A stretch of 64,000 bases of DNA from Naegleria lovaniensis (lineage: Eukaryota > Heterolobosea > Eutetramitea > Acrasida > Naegleriidae): positions 62,001 through 126,000 of the forward strand of contig NW_025407846.1 in the NCBI RefSeq assembly GCF_003324165.1, read 5' to 3'. The notes under the pieces were generated by a model. The model had not been told where the DNA came from and did not search any database. It was given only the letters and a program-made list of their open reading frames with translations. The position numbers and the translations under genes are program-made. Positions 30,653-42,100 of the stretch are shown here, piece after piece. Every line of letters starts with the position of its first letter. Within the stretch, counting starts at the first letter, position 1.

Positions 30653-30862
30653 CCATCGAGTGTGACGTTAAAATGATGGCATGATTGGCTCGAATTTCAT
30701 CGAACAAGTTGGTTCATCCAATAGAATAACATCAGGTTCTCCAATTAAGGCAAGAGCCATTGATAATTTTCGTTTCATTCCTCCACTCAATTCTTTCACT
30801 GCCTTATTTGCCTATCCTAATCGTTCCAATGTTCGGCGAATGTTTTCAGTCGAACACTGTCC
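30613..30862 (-). pseudogene. ABC transporter ATPase fragment
   Basis: The minus strand encodes an ABC ATPase piece: the signature [20 protein letters not shown] followed by Walker [11 protein letters not shown], then in another frame [20 protein letters not shown] with the switch His. This order and the KRKLS after the signature are typical of ABCA-type transporters. There is an in-frame TAG before the signature, and a frameshift with loss of about a dozen residues after DEPT. No other part of an ABC gene is nearby, so it is a stranded remnant. It overlaps the 5' end of the DUF4116 gene. Confidence 0.85.
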
Positions 30863-31414
30863 TCGAAAGAAATGATAAATTTTAAATGTTTCCACACATA
30901 TTAATAAAAATCTGACAATGTCTTATACTCGTTATTATACAATACTGTCACATTAAATAAAGCAAAATCTAATTTTTCAAATTCGTAACCTTCCAACAAA
31001 AGAACTATCATTGGCAATTTTCGCATTCATTTCCTCTCGCGACGAAAATACGTAGCACCGTCGAAGAAACATTCAACCCTCTAAATAGTAACTTCAAAAT
31101 TTTGCAGTCATTACTAATCACTACATTTCAGTCGTCGTGTACTCTCATGATCTTCGTCTTTTTGGTCGTATCATTTAATGGTGTCGTGCTGGGTAAAAGA
31201 TCACATCATCTAAGGTTGATTGTAGAAATAGTTGATTCCTAAACGACTTGTCCTTCACATCATCAAGAAAACGATAAAAAAGCAAAAGAGCAATCATGAA
31301 ATATTTCAAAATTAAACGTTTAATGGCAAAAGCATTACAATCATCTTTAAATCCTAGAGTGGTGGAATCATTGTTACAAGAAGAAGTGAAAATTAGGAAT
31401 TGGTTTGAATAATG
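30863..31414. other. Intergenic between the ABC remnant and the inverted duplication
   Basis: Apart from one tiny ORF at the right end I see nothing. A short frame at 31147 reads like a signal peptide (MIFVFLVVSFNGVVLG) ending at a GT, so an unrecognised spliced gene is possible. Confidence 0.35.
31296..31412 (+). CDS. Tiny ORF, 38 residues
   Basis: ATG-initiated, basic and helical (MKYFKIKRLMAKALQSSLN and on), ending 7 bp before the stop of the convergent gene A. It could be the last exon of a gene whose first exon is near 31147. It is not repeated in the right arm, so it marks the outer edge of the duplication. Confidence 0.25.
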   Translation: MKYFKIKRLMAKALQSSLNPRVVESLLQEEVKIRNWFE

Positions 31415-31419
31415 AACAG

Positions 31420-31635
31420 TTACTTTCGGAATGTCTTATTTCTCATTTCCAAAGTATTGTGAGAGGGTCGTGAAGAGAAATAATTAATCACTTCTGATTC
31501 ATCATGATCGTCTCCATATTGGTTCATGACTTTATAATTGAATTGTTTTCGTTGTCTTGTTCCTCCGATGATATTATCCATTGAAATTTCAGAAGAGTAA
31601 TTGGAATATCCCTTATTGCTTCTTGTGCAGACCAT
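31420..31635 (-). CDS. Gene A, GTRxR-motif small protein
   Basis: 71 residues from ATG 31635 (the frame extends upstream only through TTG). Sequence features: MVCTRSNKGYSNYSSE, then NIIGGTRQRKQFNYKV, and an RPSHNTLEMRNKTFRK tail. Its copy at 58476-58691 is identical. It also resembles divergent neighbour B (VVSGTRRRNNVDYHV, KNTLEKR), so A and B are paralogues arranged head to head with about 245 bp between them. Perfect conservation between arms, with more diverged flanks, argues for a real coding gene or recent gene conversion. Function unknown. Confidence 0.6.
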   Translation of the reverse strand: MVCTRSNKGYSNYSSEISMDNIIGGTRQRKQFNYKVMNQYGDDHDESEVINYFSSRPSHNTLEMRNKTFRK

Positions 31636-31881
31636 TGTTGTTGTGTTGTTTGATTGTTCAGATGTTTTCAATATTTGTTTTGTTGTTGATTTTCAAATTC
31701 TCACATTTTCATCATGAATTTATTTTTGAATTTGTTTCCAGTATTTTGTGAATTTCCACCACAAAGGAGATTCCAACAAAAAATGGATGACAACAAGCTC
31801 AATAAATACTCAAGCCAAAACATCTCGAAATTCAGCAATAAAACAAATTACTAACACAACACAATAATAACGACAATAACA

Positions 31882-32178
31882 ATGGTCTCAAGAACATCAT
31901 CAAACGATTCCTCATCATCTTCATCCACTGATAAAATTCCAACAAAGACTGAATGGGTCCGATCCAAACCCATTGATATTACCAAACGATTACCTAATTT
32001 TGATGTTGATCCATGCAATGTTGTGAGTGGAACCCGAAGAAGAAATAATGTGGATTATCATGTCTCTAATTTAACTGGAATGCAAGTCACAGTGAAACGA
32101 TCATCGAAAAATACTTTGGAAAAGAGAGCCAATTCATCTCACTCGAAAATTACAAAATCAAGAAAGATGAAAAAGTGA
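31882..32178 (+). CDS. Gene B, GTRxR-motif small protein
   Basis: 98 residues. Ser-rich N terminus (MVSRTSSNDSSSSSSTDK), then TEWVRSKPIDITKRLPNFDV, the shared NVVSGTRRRNNVDYHV motif, and a basic Ser/Lys tail. The copy at 57933-58229 differs at two residues (S7P, I19V). It shares the GTRxR....YxV core and the NTLExR element with gene A. No known domain; the basic tail could bind nucleic acid (inference). Confidence 0.6.
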   Translation: MVSRTSSNDSSSSSSTDKIPTKTEWVRSKPIDITKRLPNFDVDPCNVVSGTRRRNNVDYHVSNLTGMQVTVKRSSKNTLEKRANSSHSKITKSRKMKK

Positions 32179-32503
32179 ATAAATAAATAATACAGTAATC
32201 TAGAAAATACATGTGACTTTTCAAAGTTATTCTTCTCAAAGGATGTGGTGCCTTCAATAAGTGTCAACTTGTCATCATGACACGAGTGATAAAATCAATT
32301 CTGAAAACTCATTTCGGAAGTGAAAGCATTTCTCAACGATTGGAACAGAATGAATGAAAAGCAATCTTTCTAAGCTGTGAAACATGTTGTTCAAGAAATG
32401 TGTTTTGAGTTGCCAAACGAGATGTAAAGTTAAAAATTATTCTTTCTTCCAAAAATAGAAACAATTGTGAAGTTAAATTTCAAGATAGAGAAACAGAATA
32501 TAA
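32179..32503. other. Remnant of the 28.3-kb-type gene and tRNA upstream region
   Basis: Around 32310-32370 it matches the middle of the split gene in the right arm (ggaagtgaaagcatttctca and on), but most of that gene has been deleted here. The last 60 bp are the tRNA 5' flank. Confidence 0.6.
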
Positions 32504-32575
32504 AGCAAAGTGGCGCAGGGGGAGCGCGGTGGGCTCATAACCCACAGGTCCTAGGATCGAAACCTAGCTTTGCTA
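32504..32575 (+). tRNA. Initiator tRNA-Met (CAT)
   Basis: 72 nt. Acceptor AGCAAAG pairs with CTTTGCT. The D-stem is GCGC/GCGC, the anticodon arm is GTGGGCTCATAACCCAC with CAT, and the T-arm is CTAGG-ATCGAAA-CCTAG. A1:U72, A54 in the T-loop and three G:C pairs in the anticodon stem are eukaryotic initiator features. No intron. The A box (gtggcgcaggggga) and B box (ggatcgaaacc) are internal. Confidence 0.95.
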
Positions 32576-32799
32576 TCTTCTTTTACTTTTCATTTGCTTT
32601 AGGAATATGTTGTTATCAATTTAGTTTTTTTTTACATTGCCACGAAAGTGTAGTGACAACAATGGTTGCATAATTAGATATCATTTTTGAACAGGTTAGA
32701 ATTTGTGAAGCAAACAGCTCCATACATTCTAAGGATCAAAACCCACCTCAACAACCTGGTATCTTGAAAGATTAAAACTTATGTCTTGGATATATGATT

Positions 32800-32917
32800 G
32801 GCTACGGCCATATCACGATGAATGCACCTCACCCCGTCCGATTTGAGAAGTTAAGCATCGTCGAGCTGCATCAGTACTGAGGTTGGAGACAACTTGGGAA
32901 CCTGCAGTGCTGTAGCC
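32800..32917 (+). rRNA. 5S ribosomal RNA
   Basis: 118 nt starting GGCTACGGCCATATCAC and ending TGCTGTAGCC, so the terminal helix GGCTAC/GTAGCC pairs. The internal control region (aagttaagcatcgtcgagc ... gggaacctgc) is canonical. It lies 225 bp after the tRNA in the same orientation. Confidence 0.96.
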
Positions 32918-32930
32918 TTTTTTGTTTTTA
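32918..32930 (+). terminator. Pol III terminator of the 5S gene
   Basis: A run of T (ttttttgttttta) directly follows the 5S 3' end. Confidence 0.8.
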
Positions 32931-33048
32931 AATGTAAGATACATACACCCTTGTCTTGAAGTGTTCGTCATGGTTTTGTTCGTCATGGTTTGAGATGTTT
33001 AATAAACATTCTTTTTTACGCCATCCTTTGTGACAGCAGCTTGATAAA

Positions 33049-33150
33049 GTTGAAGAAAGGACAGTTTTTTGCATTGACTTGAAAATCCTGGTAGGTGATG
33101 TTTATTCAAAGTTCAAAATCTTTTACAACATTGAAATTTCAAGAAATTAA
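33049..33150 (+). pseudogene. Short coding remnant shared by both arms
   Basis: Reads ..ERTVFCIDLKILVGDVYSKF.., nearly identical to the ORF at 53380-53565 on the minus strand of the right arm. Here a two-base insertion near the end changes the last residues, and no start codon is present. It may be the last exon of a lost gene. Confidence 0.4.
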
Positions 33151-33248
33151 CCCTTCTTGAAGAGGGGATGTGAATGAAACGATCAATTTGGTGGTGGAGA
33201 GTGGTTGCTGTTAACGCTTTTATTTAGATACATTTTCAAGTAGCATTG

Positions 33249-33309
33249 TCACCGCGTGTGATGTTGCATGCCCTTTGTGAACTGTGTGTTGTATCACAAA
33301 GGGCGTGAC
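33249..33309 (+). repeat. Long conserved hairpin
   Basis: GCCCTTTGTGA (33270-33280) pairs with TCACAAAGGGC (33294-33304), and outer GTCAC (33249-33253) pairs with GTGAC (33305-33309). The right-arm copy keeps both stems; its one change turns a C-G pair into a U-G wobble. Could be a structured RNA or part of a small mobile element. Confidence 0.6.
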
Positions 33310-33637
33310 AACAATTCAAGATGCCTCTCATGACTGATGATTGAAGCTTGTGACTTTGTGATTACTGTCTTACCTGCTCTGCAAGGTTGCGAGTGGATTT
33401 CATCTTTTTTAGCTCATGTCAACATTGTTTTGTACATATTTCAGACCATGTAGAGCTTCAGTACTTGTGTATGAACATTTTATCTTCTTGAAAAGAGAAC
33501 TCAAATTACAAGAGCCAAATTATTTATTTGAAAAAGTTTCAAGTGAGCACTTCTAAGTGAATCCAATTGGATTTTATTAACAAAATATTGAAAAGTGTAT
33601 GATCGAATGTTGTTGAAATGATGGATGCCGTGTTTCA

Positions 33638-33883
33638 CTATTTCTCTCGCCCAACTCCTACACCCAATCTCAACACGAGATAAATGGTGGAATCTTTTTG
33701 CAAGTGATAATCTGAAACTGTTTCTCCATCTTCCAATTGTTTTCCAGCATTTATTAAACGCTGCTGATCAGCAGGAATTCCTTCATTATCTGTGATTTTA
33801 CTCTTCACATTTTCAATCGAGTCATTGGACTCGACATCCAATGTGATGGTTTTACCATTCAGTGTCTTGACAAACAGTTGCAT
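33638..33883 (-). CDS. Divergent ubiquitin-like protein without Gly-Gly end
   Basis: 81 residues, intronless single unit. It aligns along the whole of ubiquitin ([43 protein letters not shown]). Lys6, 11, 27, 29, 48 and 63 are kept; Lys33 is Asn. In the hydrophobic patch Ile44 and Val70 remain, but Phe45 is Asn and His68 is Tyr. The C terminus is [11 protein letters not shown] instead of LRLRGG, so the Gly76 needed for conjugation is absent and Arg74 is lost. It is probably not a conjugatable ubiquitin. No mate exists in the right arm. Confidence 0.85.
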   Translation of the reverse strand: MQLFVKTLNGKTITLDVESNDSIENVKSKITDNEGIPADQQRLINAGKQLEDGETVSDYHLQKDSTIYLVLRLGVGVGREK

Positions 33884-34186
33884 GTTTTTTTTTCTTGTTG
33901 TTAAGATTCAGTATGAAGGTTGGAGTGAATGGTTTTTATCATGATTGTTCACGCCACACATGAATGAACCTTAGAAGAACTAAAAATATCAACCAAATGA
34001 ATAGGAAAATGAACAAGTTCAACTGGGAATATTATTGTTACTCCACTGACCGAGATTATAGCAGATAAGGCAAAATTAACAATGTCATCCTTATTGAAAT
34101 CAACAAGTCACCTATTCTGGACTTTTGCAAAATTCATGTGCAGGAGCCGATATTTGTTGATGTTTTCTCTTTGAATGTTTTAATAT

Positions 34187-34248
34187 GGATGGGATGCCTG
34201 TCAGGAATATGACGACTCTCCCGCTACAACCTTTGGTTGTATGAACAG
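34187..34248 (-). ncRNA. Structured repeat, copy a
   Basis: On the minus strand: hairpin I ACAACC-AAA-GGTTGT, then stem III CGGGA..TCCCA (the last pair is broken here) enclosing stem II GTC-ATATTCCT-GAC. It is the mirror of copy b in the right arm. See copies b, c and d for the compensatory changes. Called ncRNA tentatively. Confidence 0.45.
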
Positions 34249-34475
34249 TGAGGTGCAAGAAATCAGGACGATGTTCTTGAAGTTCTGGTTGGAGAGACAA
34301 TGAAACTGCACACCACCTCTTGTTTTATGGATTTATAACATTCATTGTTGAAACCATTAGTTTTGTGGTTTTTGAATATTTGAGTGATCGGATGATTGTG
34401 AATTTGAACTTTCACAACATCTCTCTTCTGAACTGAATGCATAAGATTCAAAGACGATCATAACAAGCAAAAAAA

Positions 34476-36119
34476 ATGAAAGCACAACGAATTTTAATTC
34501 TCACCGTGTTTGCTCTTTTCGCTTGGATGGCGTTGATGGTTCAAGCCAATCTCTCAACAACAACACAATTGGAGGCTGATCCGATGGTTGATATTTCTGC
34601 TACAAGTATCAAGAAGGAAGATCCTCTCGCCGAACAATTTAGACACGTTCTGAAGCAAGATTCCAAACTCCGAGATGATATCATGAATCGATTTCAGGAA
34701 TATTTGAGAGTTCCTACACAACAACCAAAACCACAATATACCAAAGTGGTTGATTTCCTTTTAGATTGGACACGAAGAATTTTCAATGTTAAAGAAAACG
34801 AATTGGTTGAGCGTCAAGTTTCTCCTCGTCTCAGAGTTGCGGAGAATGATCAAATTAAATATTATATTTATTCGTGCAAGCCTGAGAAGCCTTCATTCAT
34901 ATTGACATGGAAAGGAAAGAGTCCACAAAAGGGATCAATTATGATTAATAGTCATACAGACGTTGTGCCCGTCGATAAAGATCAGTGGAAGTATCCACCA
35001 TTTGATGCTGAAATGGTTGAAGAATCAACTGGAAGAAGAGTTTATGCTCGTGGAGCACAAGATATGAAATGTGTTGGTTCTGCATATTTGGAAGCCATTG
35101 ACCGATTGGTTCAGTCTGGATATCAACCTGATAGAAACTTGCAAGTCGTTTTTATTGCTGACGAAGAAATTGGTGCAGTTGATGGATGGGAATGTTTGTC
35201 TCACGATAAACAAATGATGAGCGAATTGAATATCACTTTTGGATTGGATGAAGGACTTGCCAGTGGAGAAAATGAAGATGTCATTCCAATTTATTATGGT
35301 GAAAATGTTGCGTGGTAAGTAGTAGAGTAGTGGAATATTATTGTAACAATATTGTGGTAACAATCCTATGTGTGACATGAAACAACAATCTAGGTGGTTT
35401 GAAATTACTGCTGTCGGTAATGTTGGACATGGTATGTATAGAAACACAGTTTGGAGATATTTGTTTTAACACGATTTTACTAAAATTGACTCATTGAAAC
35501 AGGCTCTCAATTTATCAAGGATACCAGCACTGAAAAGATTCACAAATTGCTTCGTGATAAGGTATTCCCGCTCAGAGAACAGCAACAATTGCAAATGAGA
35601 CTGCAAACCAAGAACCCCAGAGAAAAATCACAACCAAGCACAGTGGTGACTATTAACTTGACTGGTCTCAGAGCAGGTCATACAAGCAAAGAGACTGGAG
35701 ATTTCACGAATCCCAATGTCATTCCAAGAACTGCAACTGCATTGTTCGACATGAGAATTCCTCCACATATTGACTTGGTTGAAACTGAAGCCATGCTCCA
35801 AGAATGGGCCAATTATGTGAATGGAACCATCAGATTTATTGAACAGCCTAAAGTTAACCCAATTACTGATCTTACAGATGCAACTGTGAAGAAATTCTTA
35901 AACATTGTCAATGACAGAATGAAGACTGAATTGAGAATTTTCCCAGCAGCAACTGATGCTCGTTATCCAAGAAGATTGGGCATCAATATGATCGGTTACA
36001 GTTTCATGCCAAATACCAAAGTGTTGTTGCATGACCACAACGAATATCTTGACGAATCAGTTTATTTGGAATCAATTGTGCACTACATTGCTATCATCAA
36101 GAGACTGCTTGATGAGTAA
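34476..36119 (+). CDS. Secreted M20 metallopeptidase, aminoacylase-1-like
   Basis: Three exons (34476-35314, 35394-35431, 35503-36119; introns 79 and 71 nt, GT-AG, phases 2 and 1) give 497 residues. A signal peptide (MKAQRILILTVFALFAWMAL..) precedes an M20 fold. Metal ligands and catalytic residues: SHTDVVPV (His, Asp), GAQDMKCVG (Asp), DEEIGAVDG (catalytic Glu, metal Glu), FGLDEG (Asp), and the terminal His in LLHDHNEYLDE. This order is that of aminoacylase-1, which deacylates N-acyl amino acids. The lumenal or secreted location is inferred. The 38-nt middle exon is small but keeps frame and motif. Confidence 0.9.
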
Positions 36120-36239
36120 CTGAGAAGCAGTGGATATATATAACGAATTTTGATCTTTTTTAAATTATTGAATAAAAATCATTGAACAACATGAGTATGA
36201 TAATAAAAAAAAGCTTTAATCATTTACTAAGCGTCCAAG

Positions 36240-38599
36240 CTATGCCTTAAAAATAAGATAAAGTAAAAATCTTAATACTCCTGAAACGGCAACTGAAATT
36301 GGAGGTGGAATTGAATACACTGAGTGCATACATAACGACAACAAAACAGCAACAGATGCGTTGACATTGGTTCCTACTGCCGATTTCCACAACAATAAAA
36401 TGGCAGCATACACAAATCCAATTGCTGATGCGGTAATTCCTGCAAGTACTTTCTGCGTCATTGGATTTTCTCGGTGCTTTCTCCACAGCGGAAGCAATCC
36501 CCAAATGAAGAAAAATCCTGGAAGGAAGAGAGCAGACCATGCAATTAAACCACCTTTCCAGCCACCAATAACAGCTCCTACGAAGGCAGAAAAGTTAAAT
36601 AAGGGACCAGGAAGGGAGTTCATCAAGTCGGAGCCACTTGTAAATTGCTCCTGAGTGATGAGAGGTTGCTTGGTGACAAATTCTGAATGAATAGTTTGGA
36701 CAATTGTAATACCTCCTCCAAAAACAGCTGAACCCATACGATAGAAACCCTCAAAAAGTACCAAATACTTCCATTTTGTAAATTGCTTCACAATAAAAAG
36801 CAGTAAAAATATAATACAGAACGAGCACAACATTATAACTCCAGAAATTGGTTTGTCGTTTCCAAACTTTGAGAAAAAGTTTCGAATTCTATTCACCAGT
36901 GGTTCTCTTGGCTGTACAACTTGCTCACTTTCGCTCTGAGGAGTTTCTTGTGATCCATTATTGTTAGTGCTGATGATAATTCTTTGACTGTGCAGTTCGA
37001 TTGGAGTTTTTGGAAATTCTTGTGAGCTCAATGTAGAAGCAGTGTCAGAAAAGTCGTTTTCTGGCTGTTCTAAACGTTTTTTCCAAAAGGTTGAAATGTA
37101 CATGTAAAACTTTTTAAGAATCTTTTTCCATGTTGGAACAGAGGGATTGTTTTTCATTTCTTCCAACTTTTGCAATTCTTCTTGTGGAATGTGTTCTTTC
37201 ATCCTTCTTAAAATAAAGTTTTGTTCAAAATATGAATACATGACTGTTGAGAAGGCACCACAAAACATCACAACGACCATCATCCAATTTTTTTGTACTA
37301 ATAAAAAGAGAGCACAAGCGAATACCATTAACACTTTGAATAAGGTGGTACTGACGTGTAACTTGGCGCTTGGAGATGTTGCTGTTTGTGTCAATTTCCA
37401 AGCAGCATTGATAACTATTGCTAATGCTCCACACGAAAATCCATTAATTAATTTGCCAGCCCACTCGGGAATTTCTGCTGGAATGTAAATGGCACTGGCT
37501 ACCTCACCAGCAATTAATAAAATAGTAACACTGGGCAGTGAATATAAAACAAATGCGATAATTCCTCCTAAATAAGAATTCAAGTAGAGAGTACCAATTG
37601 CTACAATTATTTGAGTGGATGCTGTACCAGGAATGGCCTGAGAAAGTGCAAACAGCTCTGTAAATTCCTTGTCAGAAATCCATCTTTTGGAAAAAACAAA
37701 TTGTTCCTCTACAAGATAAATCATTAAATGTCATGATTATTGCTCGTTACGAAATACAACTCACCTAAAAGACCAACGTTCGCAACAGGACCTCCAAATG
37801 AAATGAATCCAAATGGAAAGAATGCAATAAATAGGTCAAAAATCTTCATTCCAAAGCTTCTTTGCCGTAAAGGAGAAGGTTGAGGTCTACCTGTTTCAAT
37901 TTGCAAATTTTCCTCAGCTTCTAAGGGTGTGACAGGGTCCAGGTTTGGTGTTAATGCTGAATGAGCGCTACTAAATTTCGACTCAATCAGCGGATGTTCT
38001 GTTTCAATGTTTGGAGTTGATTCTTCTCTTTCATCATTATAATCATGTAAAGATGAAGACATGAAATTATTTTGAGTGCTCATCACTTCCTCCTCTTCCA
38101 TATTATCGTATGGGTTAATATATCGTGCACCTGATGTGGTGGAAAATTGAGGTTGTTTGGTATCGTTATTATTGCCATATTGTAAAATAGACGAGGAATC
38201 ATGTTCGGAATTTTGATAGTGTCGAGTATGGTCATCAAGATGATACAATATTGACGATGGATCACTCATTGAAAAACCAGTTTGTTGCTGATCCTCATCA
38301 TCATACAAGCTCGTATTATTTGTGGTCATGAAGTGTGTGCTATTCTGGGTATTTGGATGATGAGGCTCATTATCTTTTGTGAGATGATGATTATTTCTTT
38401 CTTCATGAGACTGACTCTCCGAAATTTCTCCCAGGTCCAACAAATTATTTGTTGATCCTGTTTCGGTCGTTGTTGTTGTGTTTGTAGTTTCAACTTCTAT
38501 TGTTTCTTCTTCGGCACTTGAAAAAGAGTTGTTGTTGTTGTTATGGGTCGAAGTGGTTCGTTTCTTTCGTCGGGCCATTTTTTTAATCCTCAGAAACAT
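36240..38599 (-). CDS. CHR-family chromate transporter, two-domain form
   Basis: Two exons (38599-37765, 37708-36240; 56-nt intron splitting the first CHR domain) give 767 residues. The first 250 residues are a hydrophilic Asn/Thr/Ser/Glu-rich head. CHR domain 1 starts FFPFGFISFGGPVANVGLL and continues EEQFVFSKRWISDKEF..LSQAIPGTASTQ. A cytoplasmic loop of about 150 residues precedes CHR domain 2 (MGSAVFGGGITIVQ..LMNSLPGPLFNFSAF). About 10-12 membrane helices. The family exports or imports chromate, probably as a sulfate analogue. Two alternative Met codons start the protein (38599 or 38578). Confidence 0.88.
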
Positions 38600-39161
38600 G
38601 AATCAAAAACTTGAGATGCTTTTGGTGCTCATTCTAAAACAAAAACTGTTGCCAAAAGAGATATTGTCGAGATAACGAGAAGGAGTGGAATTAATCTATC
38701 AAAACCTCAACGTTCTGATATTTCAGATTCTCCGATATTTTGTAATTTCGGTTTTCAATTATTTTCTTTGGAAAACTCTTTCAGTTTCTCAAATAACAAA
38801 AGAGAACCAAACGAGCAATCACCAAGTATGAGTGATCACATTCAGAACGTTCGACATCGAAAGAACGATTTGACTTTAATACGTTTTCATGCATTTTCAA
38901 CTCGACGTTGCTTTTTTTGATCTGCTTCAAAACGTCATGCGTCAACGGCGCTTGCACTGATTTTAATTTTGATCATCACCAACAGGCACAGAATCACCAA
39001 CAAAACAACAACACCAAACAAAAATCCTTTCATCATCATTCCCTCTCCTTTTTATTCCCCAAATCCATCATCATTTTGATACCATTCCTCCTTTCACAAA
39101 GGTCTAAATTTCTGTTTTTCATTTATCACACCAACAAGTTTGCAACATCGCCATAACAATC
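38600..39161. other. Shared upstream region of two divergent genes
   Basis: 562 bp between the chromate transporter and the DEP-RGS gene, transcribed away from each other. No gene seen; presumably both promoters. Confidence 0.5.
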
Positions 39162-42100
39162 ATGAACTCATCTCCTCCAACGACGAACACCACATCGACT
39201 CCTACTACAACAACTTCATTGAGTAGTTCTACTTCCACTCCTCTCACACCAAGAGTCTCTGAACTCAAACAAATATGGGAAGCAACCATCCGAAAACATG
39301 AAGAAAGTGCCAAGTCATCTGCATTATTTAAAAGACACTCCGTGGCTACTTGCATTACGAATACTGTATGTTTGTTCTTGTGGTTAAATGTTATTAATTT
39401 GGAATGGTTAATCATGATGAAATTGGTTTGAATTCATGAACGGATCATCATTATCACGTTCTTGGAAATATTGAATTGATTGGTTGATGATGATTGCGAT
39501 ATTGAACATGGATGATGTATCGTTTCTGATGATATCGCATGTGGATGAACTGTACGATCATCACATTGGCAACTGACACATGTCATGTATAATATAGACC
39601 TCAACCACTCCCAAGAATAACAAGAACACTCCTGTCCATGACACAACCTCCAACAAATCCAGCCCTTCCACTTTCACTTCCAGCATTTCCAACATGAATC
39701 GCAACATGAAAGACTTTTCTCAATCCATCTCTTCCCGAAACAATCAAGATTCAATTGTTTCATCAAACAACAACAACAATTATTCCACAACATTAACAAC
39801 ACCTTCAACAAGCACGACCACTTTTCGAAAAGTGCCATTACTAATTTCATCCAGCAATGACGATGAACACTACTTGTCAAATTCTTCTGCTATTCAAAGT
39901 ATGCTTTCTGTGAATCCTTCTGAATTGATGATGAATAATCATACTAACAATAACAATAATAACAATAGTAATTATGGAAGTGGTAGTGTGAGCACTTCAA
40001 AAGTGAGTCAAACCATTCTAAAATTCACAGCCATGTTTCAGAAAGCATCTGCAGCTCATTCGAGTAGCCCTTCAATGGTTCAAAAGAGAAATTCGAGAAA
40101 CACGAGTGGAGAAAGAAGATCATTTTCATATTATCAACATCAGTATACTCAGTCGAGTCCTCAATTAGATCGATATTTAAAACAAAATAATAGTAATACT
40201 GAAACCACAGCACCAGGACGAACCAATGACAAGCAAGTGCCACATGTCAATAACTTGAACCTTTCTTTGGATTTGAAAAAATTGGACGCTGCTCAAACAA
40301 CATCTATTTTAGCAGAAGAAAAGAATGAAAACGTCACAACAACAACTATAGTTGAAACCAACGAAGAAAAGAAACACTCCATAGAACCATCAGGCAGTGT
40401 TTTGGAGAACAGTAGAATTGATACTCTTCTCAATGACATTAAGTTGGTACTCACTCCAGCTTCTACATCTTCGTCTGAATGCTCTTCTCGAATTTCATCT
40501 CCAGAGCTAGCTCAACAACAGGGCTTGCATCCAATCGGTGACGAGTCACACGCTGTTACAAATGTTATAGATCGAATGGAAAAGAAGGAATCAGTAAGCC
40601 ATCAAGATGTATCAACAACTTTTTCAGCAATAACGTCGTCTGTGGGATCAATAACTACTCCTCCAACCATCGAAACTCCATCCCAAACTACACAAGAAAA
40701 AATTGCCATTGATAATAATCATGCAGTAATTACAACAACACCAACAATTGAAGAGAAAACAATTCCATTAGTAGTGACCACTGTTCCAACACCAGAAACA
40801 GATCGTCACAAGTCCACTGTGGATGCTACAACTACTATTCAACGACATTTAACTGTCACATTGAATTCAACACAGGAAAATTTTACCACCTCCAGAATAA
40901 CTGTAAAAATTGATGTCATTCAGCCATCATCAACAAAAACCAACCTTGCGTTGCCTGAACTATTTGTTGATCAATATTCTCAGTTGGAAGAAGAGGAACG
41001 AACACCAACTCTATTATCTCACTCTCAAGAAAGCTCGAACGAACATAGTAGCAGTGACCACTCTACTGAGGAGGGTTCCAATCATCTCCTAGGTCACTAC
41101 CAAAATGAAATGACAGAAGGTTCAATGTTGAGTTCAATTATTACAAATGAAGAAGACACCACAAATACGGAAGATGACTTTACAATCATGGAAGACGAAG
41201 ACGAGCCACTGTCACAAGCTCAATTACAAGTTTTGGAGGGTTTTACGGCAGATATTGAGGTGGAGCCAAGCACACCAAGTAGTGGCAAATTTTTGAGTCC
41301 ATTAAGCTCATCAAGTACTGTTTTTGCTCAAATGGGAAATGTTTTCAAGGATGTGGAAATTGGGAAGAATGAAGATTATGCTCGGTATTTTAGAAATACC
41401 AATTTCGATAACTATCATGACAATGTCAAGTCCATTTTAGAAATCAACAAGAAGCGAATGAGCAAGAGAGCGATGAAAAAAGCAGAGGCATCCTACAAAT
41501 GTCAACAACAAGTCCTAGAAACTTATAGAAAAAATCGATGGGATTTCCGTGAAGTTTTCCAAAGTATTGGTAGCAAGGAATTTGAAGCCATGTTATCTCA
41601 AGAGACCTATGTCGATGCTGACGATTTCAACACTGATGAATTTGAACAAGTCTCAATGAATCATTTGTTTGAAGAAAGTGAAAGAACTCTCAATCCTCTC
41701 TATGAAGAAGAATTTATTGAGAAAAATCCTCTCTATGAAGAAGAGTACAGCACAACGAATCCATTATTCGATCCAACCGATGACATTACTACCACCATTT
41801 ACAACTTTGAAGATAGTGAAAGAACATTTGTAGAGAGATTGAAACAAGATTTACCACGAGTGGGAGGTTTAATTTCGAAACTCAAACAAAATCATAGTAA
41901 GGCCTTCACAGGAGAAGCTCTTGTGAATTGGATCATGGAAAAAGGATCTGGAAAGTTCTTACGTTTGGATGCTGTATGCTTTGCTCAACAAATGATGGAT
42001 CGAATGATCTTTAAGAATGTTGAAGAATTCAATCCAACCTTTGAAGACAATTCAACAAGTTTGTACATTTTCTATGAAGAATATGAAAGCAAAAATACGT

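Larger units (their letters stand above)
31415..34440 (+). repeat. Left arm of a large inverted duplication
   Basis: About 3.0 kb matched in reverse orientation by 52360-58695. Shared items in order: gene A, gene B, a remnant of the 28.3-kb-type gene, tRNA-iMet, 5S rRNA, a coding remnant, a long hairpin, and the structured repeat. Gene A and its mate are identical at the nucleotide level as far as I compared; the rest is more diverged. The left arm alone has the ubiquitin-like gene. The right arm alone has the AAA-ATPase-like gene and extra repeat copies. Confidence 0.9.

Noticed and set aside
32467-32673. 68-codon plus frame over the tRNA, and its mirror at 54583-54786
   Set aside because: Both are translations through the initiator tRNA gene; their conservation is explained by the tRNA.
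34263-34451. Conserved minus frame at the left arm edge (mate at 52323-52538)
   Set aside because: Similarity follows from the inverted duplication and runs into the structured repeat; start contexts differ between copies, so no gene is claimed.
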